Positions 1 through 8,909 of a DNA stretch of 64,000 bases are shown in pieces. The stretch is from Fundidesulfovibrio magnetotacticus. GTDB lineage: Bacteria; Desulfobacterota; Desulfovibrionia; Desulfovibrionales; Desulfovibrionaceae. The number at the start of each line of letters is the position of its first letter. The stretch's first letter is position 1. The notes below the pieces were generated by a model. The model saw only the letters and a program-made list of their open reading frames with translations, was not told the origin of the DNA and did not search any database. The position numbers were made by a program, and so were the translations under genes. The DNA lies in the NCBI RefSeq assembly GCF_013019105.1, contig NZ_BLTE01000012.1, positions 1 through 64,000 on the forward strand, written 5' to 3'.

Positions 1-51
1 GGCGGGCAGGCCCTGCCCCCGGGGGCGGGCAAGCCCCGCGCCCTGGCCTGA
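1..51 (+). CDS. C-terminal tail of an unidentified protein (partial)
   Basis: An open frame enters from the left edge and ends at TGA 49-51, coding for 16 residues rich in Gly, Pro and Ala. The base composition fits a coding tail, but it is too short to assign to a family. A non-coding reading is possible. Confidence 0.3.
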   Translation, partial: GGQALPPGAGKPRALA

Positions 52-76
52 GCCGGGTCCTCCGGCAGTCTTCGAA

Positions 77-253
77 GGGCCGCGACGCGAGTCGCGGCCG
101 AGGCTGCTGATAAAGTCGGCTTTGCGGCTTTTTCAGCAGCCCTGCGCGCAGCGCAGCCTGGAGCAGGGCGGCTTTGCCGCCCGTAAGCGTATCCCACAAA
201 CCCCGCTTCGGGGTTTGTCATCAAGCTGTGGGCCGCGACGCGAGTCGCGGCCC
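77..253. repeat. Cluster of palindromic repeats (REP-like island)
   Basis: Several hairpins are packed in 177 bases. A palindrome built on GGCCGCGACGCGAGTCGCGG occurs twice, at about 77-100 and 230-253. Between the copies are an imperfect GGCTGCTGA/TCAGCAGCC hairpin (102-141), a perfect GGGCGGC-TTT-GCCGCCC hairpin (166-182) and an ACAAACCCCG/CGGGGTTTGT hairpin (about 196-219). The first may terminate the gene ending at 51. The near-identical outer copies suggest a dispersed repeat rather than a single terminator. Confidence 0.6.
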
Positions 254-353
254 TTGCCTTTTGTCATGTCGTGCAATCATCTGAAATGATGTATCATTAA
301 TTCGCATGGTCCTGGCCGGGTAAACGCGCTATCTGCACGTGGGACATGCCGCC

Positions 354-1871
354 ATGCTCGACTTCACCACCCTCCTGACGCTCAACCTTATCGTCAACGT
401 CATCAGCCTCCTGACCACGGCGCTCCTCTGGGCGCGCTACGGGCGCAAGTTCGACGGGCTGGGGCTGTGGTTCGCCCAGGCCGCCACCCAGGTGGCGGGC
501 GTGGGGCTCATTCTGGCGCGCGGGGGGCTGCCGCACGTCGCGGCCGTTGCGGGCGGCAACGTGGTGCTCATGTCCAGCTCCTGGCTCCTCTTGGAGGGCA
601 TGCGGCGCTACACGGGCAAGCGCGGTTCCCATTGGGTCAACCTGGCGGCCTACGCGCTCTTCGCCTGGGCCATGGCGCACTACACCGTGGTGCACGACGA
701 CATCGTGGCGCGCACGGTGGCCGTTTCGTGCATCCTGGCGTTCGTCAACGCCCAGACGGCCTGGCTGCTCCTGGCGCGTGCGGGGCCGCGCGTGCGCCGC
801 TACACATTCCTGCCCGGGCTCGTGGCGGCCGGCTACGCCGTGGTGAGCGCGGCGCGCCTGGTCATCCTGACCGCGAGGCCCCCGGACGCGGGACCCCACC
901 CCCCGGCCCTGGCCGACTCCGTGGCCGTGACGGGCTACATCGCCCTGCACATCTGCATGCTGGTGGCCCTGGCCCTTTCGCTCACGCGCAGGCTCATGGA
1001 CGAAGTGTCGGCCCAGGAGGAAAAGTTCGCCAAGGCCTTCCACTCCGCGCCGTATGCGCTCTTCATCGCGCACGGGCGCGAAGCGACGGTGCTGGAGGTC
1101 AACGACGGCTTCGAAGCCGTGTTTGGGCGCTCCCGAGGTCAGACCCTGGGAAGAACCCTGGAGGACCTGGGCCTCGCTCCCGCCGCGAAGGCCCTGGCGG
1201 ACGCGCCGGGGGAGGGCGGGCGGGCCGAGGCGCGCCTGGCCCGAGGCGACGGCAGCGAGCTGGTGGGGCAGTTCTCCGCCGTGCCGCTGGTCCTGGACGG
1301 GGAGGAATGCATGCTGTGGAGCGCCGCCGACGTGACAGGCGAGAGCATGCTGCGCGAGCGTCTCCAGGAGTTGGCGGCCACCGACAGCCTCACCGGGCTG
1401 GCCAACCGCCGGGCCTTCGCGGAACGCTTCGCCATCGCCCGGGAGGACGCCCTGCGGCGCTCCGAACGCCTGGCCGTGCTCTCCATGGACCTGGACCGCT
1501 TCAAGGAGGTCAACGACGTGCAGGGCCACGCCGCCGGGGACGCCGTGCTCGTGGAGGCGGCCCGGCGCATCGGGGCCTGCCTGCGCCGCAACGACGCCGT
1601 GGCCCGCTTCGGGGGCGACGAGTTCGTGGCGCTGCTCGTGAACGTGCGCGGCGAGAACGACGCCCGGCTCGTGGAGTCCAAGATCGTCCGCGCGCTGTGC
1701 GAGCCCTACCGCCTGGGCGGGGGCCGCGAGGCGCTCCTGGGCGTCAGCGTGGGCGTGGCCCTGTTCCCGGAGCACGGGCAGACCCTGGATGCCCTGCTCC
1801 ACCGATCGGACCGGGAACTCTACCGCGTGAAGCGCGCGGGCCGCGAAACCTGCCGCGACGAGGACCCGTAG
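354..1871 (+). CDS. Membrane-bound PAS-GGDEF diguanylate cyclase
   Basis: Makes the second messenger c-di-GMP from two GTP. The first ~210 of 505 residues are a membrane sensor of about six hydrophobic segments, followed by a PAS domain (about 225-330) and a C-terminal GGDEF domain. The catalytic motif is intact (RFGGDEF), and RRND five residues ahead of it is the RxxD inhibitory I-site, so product inhibition is expected. The ATG at 354 is preferred over an upstream in-frame GTG at 339 because it directly precedes the hydrophobic N-terminus; neither has a strong ribosome site. No EAL domain follows. The input signal is unknown. Confidence 0.85.
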   Translation: MLDFTTLLTLNLIVNVISLLTTALLWARYGRKFDGLGLWFAQAATQVAGVGLILARGGLPHVAAVAGGNVVLMSSSWLLLEGMRRYTGKRGSHWVNLAAYALFAWAMAHYTVVHDDIVARTVAVSCILAFVNAQTAWLLLARAGPRVRRYTFLPGLVAAGYAVVSAARLVILTARPPDAGPHPPALADSVAVTGYIALHICMLVALALSLTRRLMDEVSAQEEKFAKAFHSAPYALFIAHGREATVLEVNDGFEAVFGRSRGQTLGRTLEDLGLAPAAKALADAPGEGGRAEARLARGDGSELVGQFSAVPLVLDGEECMLWSAADVTGESMLRERLQELAATDSLTGLANRRAFAERFAIAREDALRRSERLAVLSMDLDRFKEVNDVQGHAAGDAVLVEAARRIGACLRRNDAVARFGGDEFVALLVNVRGENDARLVESKIVRALCEPYRLGGGREALLGVSVGVALFPEHGQTLDALLHRSDRELYRVKRAGRETCRDEDP

Positions 1872-1957
1872 GGACGGCTCCCCGCGCGGCGCACCGGCGC
1901 TTGACCGGCCTCGCGCGCTTCCCCTAGTGTGCGCCAACACTCCCAGGGAGGCTTCCC

Positions 1958-3403
1958 ATGCAGCGTGCGCTCATCGCTCTCGCATTGGCCTTATGCGTCC
2001 TTCTTCCCCAGGCGGCCCGGGCCGAAACCGAAGTGCGCATGACCGGCGACGCCCGCATCCATGCCAACTTCTTCCTGATGCAGAACTTCACCGGCTGGAA
2101 CTACAACGGTCGGCAGACCATGGACGCCCTGACCATCTGGGAGCGCTTCCGGCTGCGCACGGACTTCGCGGCCTCGGAAAACCTGGCCTTCCGCCTGGGC
2201 GTGCGCGTGAACAACACGCCCTGGGGCAGCGGAACCTTCACCGTGGACAATCCCCAAGTGAGCCTGGAGGTCTACCAGGCCTACCTGCGCTTCATCTGGC
2301 CCGGCACCCGCGTGAAGATCACCGCCGGGCTCCAGAACACGGACCTGCCCGTCTCCTCGGGCTACTTCAACGCCAACCCCGTGCTGGGCGGCACGCGCTC
2401 GGCCGCCCTCACCGTGGCGGCCCCGCTCATGGGCGACGCGCTCTCCCTGGTGGCCGGCTACTCCCGCCTGATCGACACGAACCGCGACATGGACCCCACC
2501 ACCACCCAGGTGGCCGACGAGTTCGACCTGTTCTTCCTCACCCTGCCCGTGGCCCTGGACGGCGTGTCCTTCACGCCCTGGACGGCTTTCGGCCTGGCGG
2601 GCAACGCCGTGAACTGGCAGACCCAGACCGGCGGACCCGGCCTGGACGACACCCTCGGCGCGGGCGTGCTCTCCTCGGGCTACCGGGCCGCGCCCCAGGG
2701 CTGGCGCAACGACCGCAACCCCTTCCTCTGGGTCGGAGCTGCCCTCAGCGTGGACGCGCTGGATCCCTGGCGCTTCAACGCCGACATCATCGCCGGCCAG
2801 GGCGCCTGGAACGACCGCGCCAAAAGCCTGCGGGGCGGCCTCTTCGCGGACGCCGCCGTGGAATACCGGGGCTTCGATTTCGCCGTGCCCAAGGCATCGG
2901 CGTGGTGGTCCACCGGTGAGGACGGCTCCACGCGCAACGGCTCCGAGCGCCTGCCCGTGCTGGTGGACTCCTGGGGCCCGGGCAACACCTTCCTCTTCAA
3001 CAGCGGGCAGGAGCTCTCCAACGCCACCCTGGGCATCAACCCCATCGGAACCTGGGGCGTCTCCTTCACCCTGGACCAGATGAGCTTCCTGCCCAAGCTT
3101 ACCCACCGCGCCACCTTCGCCTACGTGCGCGGCCTGAACTCCCTGCGCGCCGTGATGGACGGCTTCGCCCTCTGGGGCGTGTGCAGCTACTTCCAGATGG
3201 GGCGCGACCTCATCGAGGGCCAGTCCGTCATGGCCGTGACCCTGGACCACAGCTACGTCATCCAGGACAACCTGCGCCTCGTGGCCGAGACGGGCTGGGC
3301 ACACGGCGAGTTTTCCAAGCCCGGCTTCTGCCGCCGCCACGTGCACCAGGCCCTCTCGGGCGACCCGTGGAAGGTCTCCGTGGGCGTGGTCTACCGCTTC
3401 TGA
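1958..3403 (+). CDS. Outer-membrane porin, Desulfovibrio homotrimeric type
   Basis: A 481-residue beta-barrel protein with a Sec signal peptide cleaved after about residue 22 (ARA-ET). Alternating amphipathic strands run through the whole mature protein and it ends in Phe (VVYRF), the usual barrel-assembly signal. The pattern resembles the 'outer membrane homotrimeric porin' of Desulfovibrio, thought to allow passive solute entry. The start has a clear AGGGAGG ribosome site. It stands alone between a diguanylate cyclase and the convergent efflux operon; only 14 bases separate it from the RND stop codon. Confidence 0.85.
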   Translation: MQRALIALALALCVLLPQAARAETEVRMTGDARIHANFFLMQNFTGWNYNGRQTMDALTIWERFRLRTDFAASENLAFRLGVRVNNTPWGSGTFTVDNPQVSLEVYQAYLRFIWPGTRVKITAGLQNTDLPVSSGYFNANPVLGGTRSAALTVAAPLMGDALSLVAGYSRLIDTNRDMDPTTTQVADEFDLFFLTLPVALDGVSFTPWTAFGLAGNAVNWQTQTGGPGLDDTLGAGVLSSGYRAAPQGWRNDRNPFLWVGAALSVDALDPWRFNADIIAGQGAWNDRAKSLRGGLFADAAVEYRGFDFAVPKASAWWSTGEDGSTRNGSERLPVLVDSWGPGNTFLFNSGQELSNATLGINPIGTWGVSFTLDQMSFLPKLTHRATFAYVRGLNSLRAVMDGFALWGVCSYFQMGRDLIEGQSVMAVTLDHSYVIQDNLRLVAETGWAHGEFSKPGFCRRHVHQALSGDPWKVSVGVVYRF

Positions 3404-3417
3404 GCCCGGCCTGGGCC

Positions 3418-6400
3418 TCAGCGCATCTTGCCGAAGGCCTTCAGATCGAAGGCGGCGATGGCGTAGAGCACGGGCACCATGAGCAGCGTGACGAACGTGG
3501 CCACCGTGAGCCCGCCGATCTGGGCGTAGCACAGGGGCTCCCAGAGCGGCCCGCCGCTGGCGGCCAGGGGGAAGAGCGCCGTCACCGTGGCCCCCACGGT
3601 GATGAGCACCGGGCGCAGCCGCAGCACGCCCGCGTCCAGGATGGCCTGGCGCAGGGGCTCGCCCGCCTGGAGGCGCTCCTCGATGAAATCGAAGAGAACG
3701 ATCACGTGGCTCACGATCACGCCGATCAGGCTGGCGATGCCCAGGAAGGCCATGAACCCGAAAGGCTGGCCCATCAGCGCCAGGGACACGAGCGCCCCGG
3801 CCACGCCGTAGGGGATGGCCCCGAACACCAGAAGCGGCTTCACCGCGTTGCGGAACTGGAAGAGCAGCGCCAGGTAGATCATGGCCACGGACACGGCCAT
3901 CACCATGCCCAGCTCCTTGAAGCCCTTCACCTGCTCCTCGTGCTCGCCGCCGATCACCAGGGAGCAGCCCGGGGGCAGGTCGGCCTGCAGGGCCGACAGC
4001 GCCGGGCGCACGGCCTCCACCACCTGGGAGGGCAGCACCCCGGGCATGGGAAAGCAGGAGACCGTGATTGTGCGGTAGTGGTTGCGCCGGGCGATCGCCT
4101 CGCTCTCCATGGTCCAGCCGATGTTGGCCACCTGGGTCAGGGGGACCTTGTGGTCCGAGGCCTGGGGGTAGACGTAGAGGTTGGCCACGTCCTCGAGCCT
4201 GGCGCGCTCCTCGCCGCGCAGGCGCAGCACCACCGGAATGGAGAGCCTGCCCTCGCGCAGGCTCGTGACCGCGAGCCCGTTGACCGCCAGCGACGTGGAG
4301 CGGGCCACGTCCTGGTTGGAGACCCCGGTCAGGGCGGCCTTGTCCGGGTCGATGTCCAGGCGCGCGGTGAAGCGGTAGCCCCCCCAATTGTCGCTGACGC
4401 GATCCGCTGAAGGCAGGGCGCGCAGGGCGGCCTTGAGCCGCTCTGCCAGGGCGCGCAGGGTGGCCTCGTCCTCCCCGGAGATGCGTATCTGCACCGGAAC
4501 GCCAACGGGCGGCCCGGTCTCCAGGCGGCGCACGTCCACGCGCGCCCCGGGGATGGTGGCGCGCAGGGCGGCCTGGAGGGGGCCGCAGAAGAATTCGGTG
4601 GTGCGCTTGTCGCGGGTTTCCACGAGGATCTGGGCGTAGTTGGGCTTTTTCAGCTCCGGTGTCACGGAGAACCAGAAGCGGGGGCCGCCCGCGCCGATGA
4701 AGGTGGTCAGGGACTTGAGCGGGTCGGCGAACTCCGCATGGGTGCGCCCGAAGTCCGCGGCGGCGTCCAGGATGGCCTTTTCCACGCGGGCGGTGGTCTG
4801 GTCGGTGAGGTCGGCCGGGGCGTCCTCGGGCAGGATCACGTCCACGTAGGAGAGGTAGGAGCGGTCGATGGGGAAGAACATGGGCTTGAGCAGGCTCTTG
4901 GTCCAGAAGCCGCCCGCCAGGAAAACCAGGGAGACGGCCAGGGCCTTCCAGCGGTGGTCGATGAGCCAGCCTCCCAGCCGGTGGTAGAGCCGGGCGAAGC
5001 CCCGGGTGGGGTCGGGCAGGTCCTGGCGGGTGCGCAGGAGGTAATAGCCCAGGAAGGGGATGAAGCTCATGGAGACCACGCGCGAGGAGACCAGCGAACA
5101 GGCGACCACCACCGGCATGGAGTAGAGGAAGCGCCCCTTGTCGCCCGAGAGCAGCAGGAAGGGCAGATAGGCCACGATGTTGGTGATGGTGGCGTAGAGG
5201 ATGGCCTTGGCCAGCCGCGTGGGTCCGGCCCAGGCGGCCAGAGCGCGGGGCTTTCCGGCCGCCAGGTCGCGCTTGATGGCGTCTCCGGCCACCACAGGGT
5301 CGTCCACCAGGAGGCCCAGGGCCAGGATGAGCGAGGCGATGGAGATCTGCTGGAGGTCGATGCCCAGCAGGTGCATCATGCCGAAGGTCATGGCCAGGGT
5401 GACGGGGATGGAGAGGGCCATGAGCAGCGCCGAGCGCCACTCCCGGAAGCCGATGAGCGCCACCAGCACCACCAGGACCACGGCCTCCTGGAGACTGCGC
5501 ATGAAGAGCGAGACGCTCTCCTCCACCTGGCGCGGCTGGTCGGAGGTGCGCGCCAGCGTCAGGTCCTCGGGCAGGCGCTGGCGCAGTTCTTCCAGGGCCT
5601 TGTCCACGCTGTCGGAGAATGCGCCGATCTGCTGGCCCGCGCGCATGGTCACGGCCAGGGTCACGGCCTTGCCCGGGGTCCAGCGCCCCTGGGCGTCGCG
5701 GGCGGTGTAGCGGTTCACGGTGTCGGCGGGGGTTTCGTAGCCGCGTTCGATCTCCACCACGTCGCGCAGGTAGAGGCTCCCGGCCAGGAGGGTGTCTTGC
5801 AGTTCGCGCTCGGAGGAGAACTCGCCCGTGGGCTCCAGGGCCACGCGACGTCCGCCGAACTCGGCCACGCCTCCGCTGGGGGCGATGTTGCGCCCGGAGA
5901 AGGCGTCGCGCACGCGCCAGGGCTGGATGCCGTAGGAGGCCAGGCGCTCCTGGGAATAGTCCAGGAACACGGTCTCGGGGCGCACGCCCCAGCGCGTCAC
6001 CTTGGCCACCTCGGGCACGCCCAGCAGGGTGCGGGCGATGGTGTCGGTGAAGGCCTCCAGGTCGCGCCAAGTGTACTTGTCCCCGGCCTGGTCGGCCATC
6101 TCCTCGCCCAGGCGGGCGGTGTCGGAGACGACCACGGGCTGCCAGAGGTCCGGGTTGAGCTCGGCGTGGTGCAGGCCGGTGCTCGCGAACTCGCGGACGA
6201 ACTCCCGGAACTCCCCGGCCGCCATGGCCGTGGCCGCGTCCACCACCACCACGCCGGACTCCGAGCCGGAGCGCACGTCCGCGAAGCGCCCGTCGCCCTC
6301 CAGGCCCCGCGTGAAGAGGCCCAGCTTGCGCTCCACCTGGGCCTGGGGCACCGTGGGCGGCACCACCAGCACCATGGCCAGCCGGGGTCCGGGCGGGGCG

Positions 6401-6933
6401 TCCCGGCGCAGGCCGTCCAGGATGCGCCCGGCCTGGAGCGCGCGCAGGGCCGCCTCGGCCTGCCCGGCCCGGGGCGAGGCCACGGTGAGCATGAGCGTGG
6501 CCGTGTCCCCGAAATCCTTCAGGAAGGTGACGGGACCGGCCCCATCGGGGAGATTGCGCAAGGCGTTCAGCTTCAGGTTGATGTCGTCCAGGACCTCGCC
6601 GGTCTGGGCCACCTCGTCGCGCAGCTTGAGCGTGACCACGGACATGCCCGTGCGCGAGGTGGACTCCACGCGCTCCACCTTGTCGTTCTCGGCCACGCGC
6701 TGCTCGATGACGCGCGTGACGAGCTCCTCCACCTTCTCCGCGCGCGCGCCCGGCCACGGGCAGAGCACGGCGGCCACGCGCACGGGGATTTCGGGGTCCT
6801 TGCGCTGGGGCATCATGGCGTAGCCGAACACGCCCCAGACCAGCACGCCCACCAGCAGCACCCACGAGACGTGGCGGTGCTCCACGAAAAAGCGCGCCAT
6901 GTTGCGGCGCTCGGCGAGGCTTGCGGCGTCCAT
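3418..6933 (-). CDS. RND efflux transporter, inner-membrane permease
   Basis: A proton-driven multidrug or solvent efflux permease of 1171 residues, somewhat longer than AcrB (~1050). It has the usual RND layout: one N-terminal membrane helix (VSWVLLVGVLVWGVFGYAM), a large periplasmic loop, a helix block containing the GLLVDDPVVAGDAI motif with the two proton-relay aspartates, a second loop and a final helix block. It overlaps the membrane-fusion gene by ATGA, so the two are translationally coupled. The usual IVxEN ending of helix 4 is replaced by VVAGDAI, so it belongs to a divergent RND subgroup. No outer-membrane channel gene is in this operon. Confidence 0.92.
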   Translation of the reverse strand: MDAASLAERRNMARFFVEHRHVSWVLLVGVLVWGVFGYAMMPQRKDPEIPVRVAAVLCPWPGARAEKVEELVTRVIEQRVAENDKVERVESTSRTGMSVVTLKLRDEVAQTGEVLDDINLKLNALRNLPDGAGPVTFLKDFGDTATLMLTVASPRAGQAEAALRALQAGRILDGLRRDAPPGPRLAMVLVVPPTVPQAQVERKLGLFTRGLEGDGRFADVRSGSESGVVVVDAATAMAAGEFREFVREFASTGLHHAELNPDLWQPVVVSDTARLGEEMADQAGDKYTWRDLEAFTDTIARTLLGVPEVAKVTRWGVRPETVFLDYSQERLASYGIQPWRVRDAFSGRNIAPSGGVAEFGGRRVALEPTGEFSSERELQDTLLAGSLYLRDVVEIERGYETPADTVNRYTARDAQGRWTPGKAVTLAVTMRAGQQIGAFSDSVDKALEELRQRLPEDLTLARTSDQPRQVEESVSLFMRSLQEAVVLVVLVALIGFREWRSALLMALSIPVTLAMTFGMMHLLGIDLQQISIASLILALGLLVDDPVVAGDAIKRDLAAGKPRALAAWAGPTRLAKAILYATITNIVAYLPFLLLSGDKGRFLYSMPVVVACSLVSSRVVSMSFIPFLGYYLLRTRQDLPDPTRGFARLYHRLGGWLIDHRWKALAVSLVFLAGGFWTKSLLKPMFFPIDRSYLSYVDVILPEDAPADLTDQTTARVEKAILDAAADFGRTHAEFADPLKSLTTFIGAGGPRFWFSVTPELKKPNYAQILVETRDKRTTEFFCGPLQAALRATIPGARVDVRRLETGPPVGVPVQIRISGEDEATLRALAERLKAALRALPSADRVSDNWGGYRFTARLDIDPDKAALTGVSNQDVARSTSLAVNGLAVTSLREGRLSIPVVLRLRGEERARLEDVANLYVYPQASDHKVPLTQVANIGWTMESEAIARRNHYRTITVSCFPMPGVLPSQVVEAVRPALSALQADLPPGCSLVIGGEHEEQVKGFKELGMVMAVSVAMIYLALLFQFRNAVKPLLVFGAIPYGVAGALVSLALMGQPFGFMAFLGIASLIGVIVSHVIVLFDFIEERLQAGEPLRQAILDAGVLRLRPVLITVGATVTALFPLAASGGPLWEPLCYAQIGGLTVATFVTLLMVPVLYAIAAFDLKAFGKMR

Positions 6934-8117
6934 CAGCGGATCACCCGCACTTCCTGACCGTCCGCGGCCAGGGTGGCGCCGCGCGTGATCACGCGCTCGC
7001 CCGGGACGAGGCCGGAGCGCACGGTGACCATGTCGCCCTTCACGCCCGCCACCTCCACGCCGCGCGCCTGGGCGTAGGCGCGTCCGTCCTTTTCCGCCAG
7101 CACGTGCACCAGGAAGGAGTCGCCTCCAAGGGGCTTGGCCAGGGCGTGCAGGGGTACGGCGGCCAGGCTGTCGCGCGCGCCCGCCGCGCCCTGGCGCACG
7201 CTCACCACCATGCCGTCGCGCAGCAGCCGTTCGGGGTTGGGGATGGTCACCTCCACGTCGAAGGCGCGGCTCTTGGGGTCGGCCGAGGGGGAGACCGCGC
7301 TGACCGTGCCGGTGAACTCCCGTCCGGGCAGGGCCTCGGTGGTCACGGCCAGGGGGCTGCCCGGGCTGATGCGGGCCACGTCCTGGTCGGGCAGGCCGAA
7401 GACGGCCTTGACGCTGGAGAGGTCTGCCAGGACGAAGGCCACGCCGCCCTGGTTCACCAGGGAGCCGCGCTCCACGTCTCGGCGCACCACCAGGCCGTCC
7501 ATGGGCGAGGCCAGGGAGGCGTCGCGCAGGTTGATTTCGGCCTGCTCCAGGGCGGCGGCGGCCTGGGCTACCCGGGCCTGGGCCACGCCCTTGCGTTCGT
7601 CGGTGCGGTCCTGTTCGCCGCGCGAGATCACCTTGTCGCGGTAGAGCCTGGCGTTGCGTTCCTGGTCGTTGACGGCCAGCACCAGGGAGGCGCGGGCCTC
7701 CTCCAGGGTGGAGCGGGCCTGGGCCACGCGGGCCTTGTAGTCGTTCTCGCGCAGCCTCGCCAGCACCTGGCCCCGGGTGACGCGGCTGCCCTTGTCCAGG
7801 GCCTTGGGGTCGATCTCGTCCACGTAGCCGGGCACCTTGAAGGCCAGGCTGACCAGTTCGCGCGGGGCCAGCACGGCGGTGTAGCGGTTGGCCAGGGCGG
7901 ACTGGTCTCCGGCGGGCACGGCCAGGGCGGCCACGGGCTGCACCGCCACGGGCAGGGGGGCCTTGGGGGGCACGGCATCCCGGGCGCAGGCCGCCAGCAG
8001 GAGCGCCGCCAGCAGGAGCGTCGTCAGAGCGAACGCCGGGCCTTTCGCGGGGAGGCCCCGGGTCAGGCGGCCTCCCAGGCATGGGGGAGCCGTCGGCAGG
8101 GGCGCGAGGGCCTTCAC
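6933..8117 (-). CDS. RND periplasmic adaptor (membrane fusion) lipoprotein
   Basis: A 394-residue HlyD/AcrA-type adaptor that links the permease to an outer-membrane channel. The N-terminus is a lipoprotein signal with lipobox LAAC, so it is lipid-anchored in the inner membrane. A lipoyl-type half (GYVDEIDPKALDKGSRVTRG), an alpha-helical hairpin rich in Ala, Arg and Glu, the second lipoyl half and beta-barrel domains follow. The start is GTG 8117: it has a GGGGAGGG ribosome site and overlaps the tetR stop (GTGA). Longer in-frame readings would run back through tetR in another frame and are unlikely. Confidence 0.9.
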   Translation of the reverse strand: MKALAPLPTAPPCLGGRLTRGLPAKGPAFALTTLLLAALLLAACARDAVPPKAPLPVAVQPVAALAVPAGDQSALANRYTAVLAPRELVSLAFKVPGYVDEIDPKALDKGSRVTRGQVLARLRENDYKARVAQARSTLEEARASLVLAVNDQERNARLYRDKVISRGEQDRTDERKGVAQARVAQAAAALEQAEINLRDASLASPMDGLVVRRDVERGSLVNQGGVAFVLADLSSVKAVFGLPDQDVARISPGSPLAVTTEALPGREFTGTVSAVSPSADPKSRAFDVEVTIPNPERLLRDGMVVSVRQGAAGARDSLAAVPLHALAKPLGGDSFLVHVLAEKDGRAYAQARGVEVAGVKGDMVTVRSGLVPGERVITRGATLAADGQEVRVIR

Positions 8118-8755
8118 GACGCCCTCCCCAGGCGCGCGCGTTCGGCCTCTATGCCGGCCAGGGAGAAGCGGTGCACGTGCGACGCCAGGCGCTCCACGTC
8201 GGCGGGCGCGTAGGTCCGCTCCGGGTAGAGCTGGGAGAGCCAGGCCGCGTTCTGGGCGTGGAAGAGGCACTGGGCGGCCACGGAGGCGGCCAGCAGGTGG
8301 AGGGTTTCGGGGTCCAGGGGCCCCAGGGCGATGTCCTGGATGATTTCCTCCAGCACGTCCTTGATGGGGCGCATGAAGCGCTCCACCAGGGGCCGGAAGC
8401 TCTGGCTGGGGTTGGCCACCTCCAGCCAGAAGAGCTTGCCGCGCCGTGCGGACTCGGGGTCCTCGGGGAAGTTGAGGCGGTACATGTTGGCGATGAGGCG
8501 GCGCAGGCGCTCGCCGGGGGGCTGGTCGGCCTCCAGGCCTTCCTGCATGGGGTAGAGGGCCTGGCAGTCGGCCATGACCTTCTCCAGGACTGCGGCGTGG
8601 AGGGCCTCCTTGGAGCCGAAGTGGTAGTTGACGGCGGCCACGTTGGCCTGGGCGCGGGCGCAGATGTCGCGCACGGTGGCGGCGGCGTAGCCCTTTTCCA
8701 GGAAGACTTCGATGGCGGCCTCGACGATGCGGTCGCGGGTGTCTGCCGGTTCCAT
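8114..8755 (-). CDS. TetR-family repressor of the efflux operon
   Basis: A 213-residue TetR/AcrR regulator. The N-terminal helix-turn-helix is clear (IVEAAIEVFLEKGYAAATVRDICARAQANVAAVNYHFGSKEAL, split here only by description), with the YHFGSKE signature at about 42-48. The rest is a helical ligand-binding domain of the CerR/DUF1956 sort. It is the first gene of a three-gene operon with overlapping stops and starts, so it probably represses its own operon and is released by an efflux substrate. Start ATG has GAGG upstream. Confidence 0.88.
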   Translation of the reverse strand: MEPADTRDRIVEAAIEVFLEKGYAAATVRDICARAQANVAAVNYHFGSKEALHAAVLEKVMADCQALYPMQEGLEADQPPGERLRRLIANMYRLNFPEDPESARRGKLFWLEVANPSQSFRPLVERFMRPIKDVLEEIIQDIALGPLDPETLHLLAASVAAQCLFHAQNAAWLSQLYPERTYAPADVERLASHVHRFSLAGIEAERARLGRAS

Positions 8756-8764
8756 GGGGACCTC

Positions 8765-8816
8765 GTTTCAATCGCTGCTTCAATCGCCGATTAAAACGAT
8801 GTTTGATTGGTGTCAA
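8765..8816 (-). promoter_or_regulatory. Promoter and candidate TetR operator of the efflux operon
   Basis: On the minus strand a TTGACA -35 box (8811-8816) is followed after 16-17 bases by TTAATC/TAATCG as a weak -10. The stretch also holds two direct copies of TTCAATCGC (plus strand, 8767-8787) and a CAATCA/TGATTG pair, suitable as operator half-sites overlapping the promoter. The box fits are by eye. Confidence 0.45.
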
Positions 8817-8909
8817 TACCCTCCCCGCATCAAGGGGAGCGCGCCGAACGCGGGGGGCGTCGGCAGGGTGAGCCCGGGTGGGCCTGACGGCAAAGCGAGC
8901 GCCGGGCGG

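Noticed and set aside
339-353. Upstream GTG start for the first diguanylate cyclase
   Set aside because: No ribosome site, and the five extra residues are not hydrophobic; ATG 354 directly opens the membrane segment.
1991-6865. Very long minus-strand open frame across the porin and RND genes
   Set aside because: It is a shadow frame in GC-rich DNA. The porin and RND proteins in other frames have clear family motifs, and this one has only low-complexity Arg/Gly/Ala sequence.
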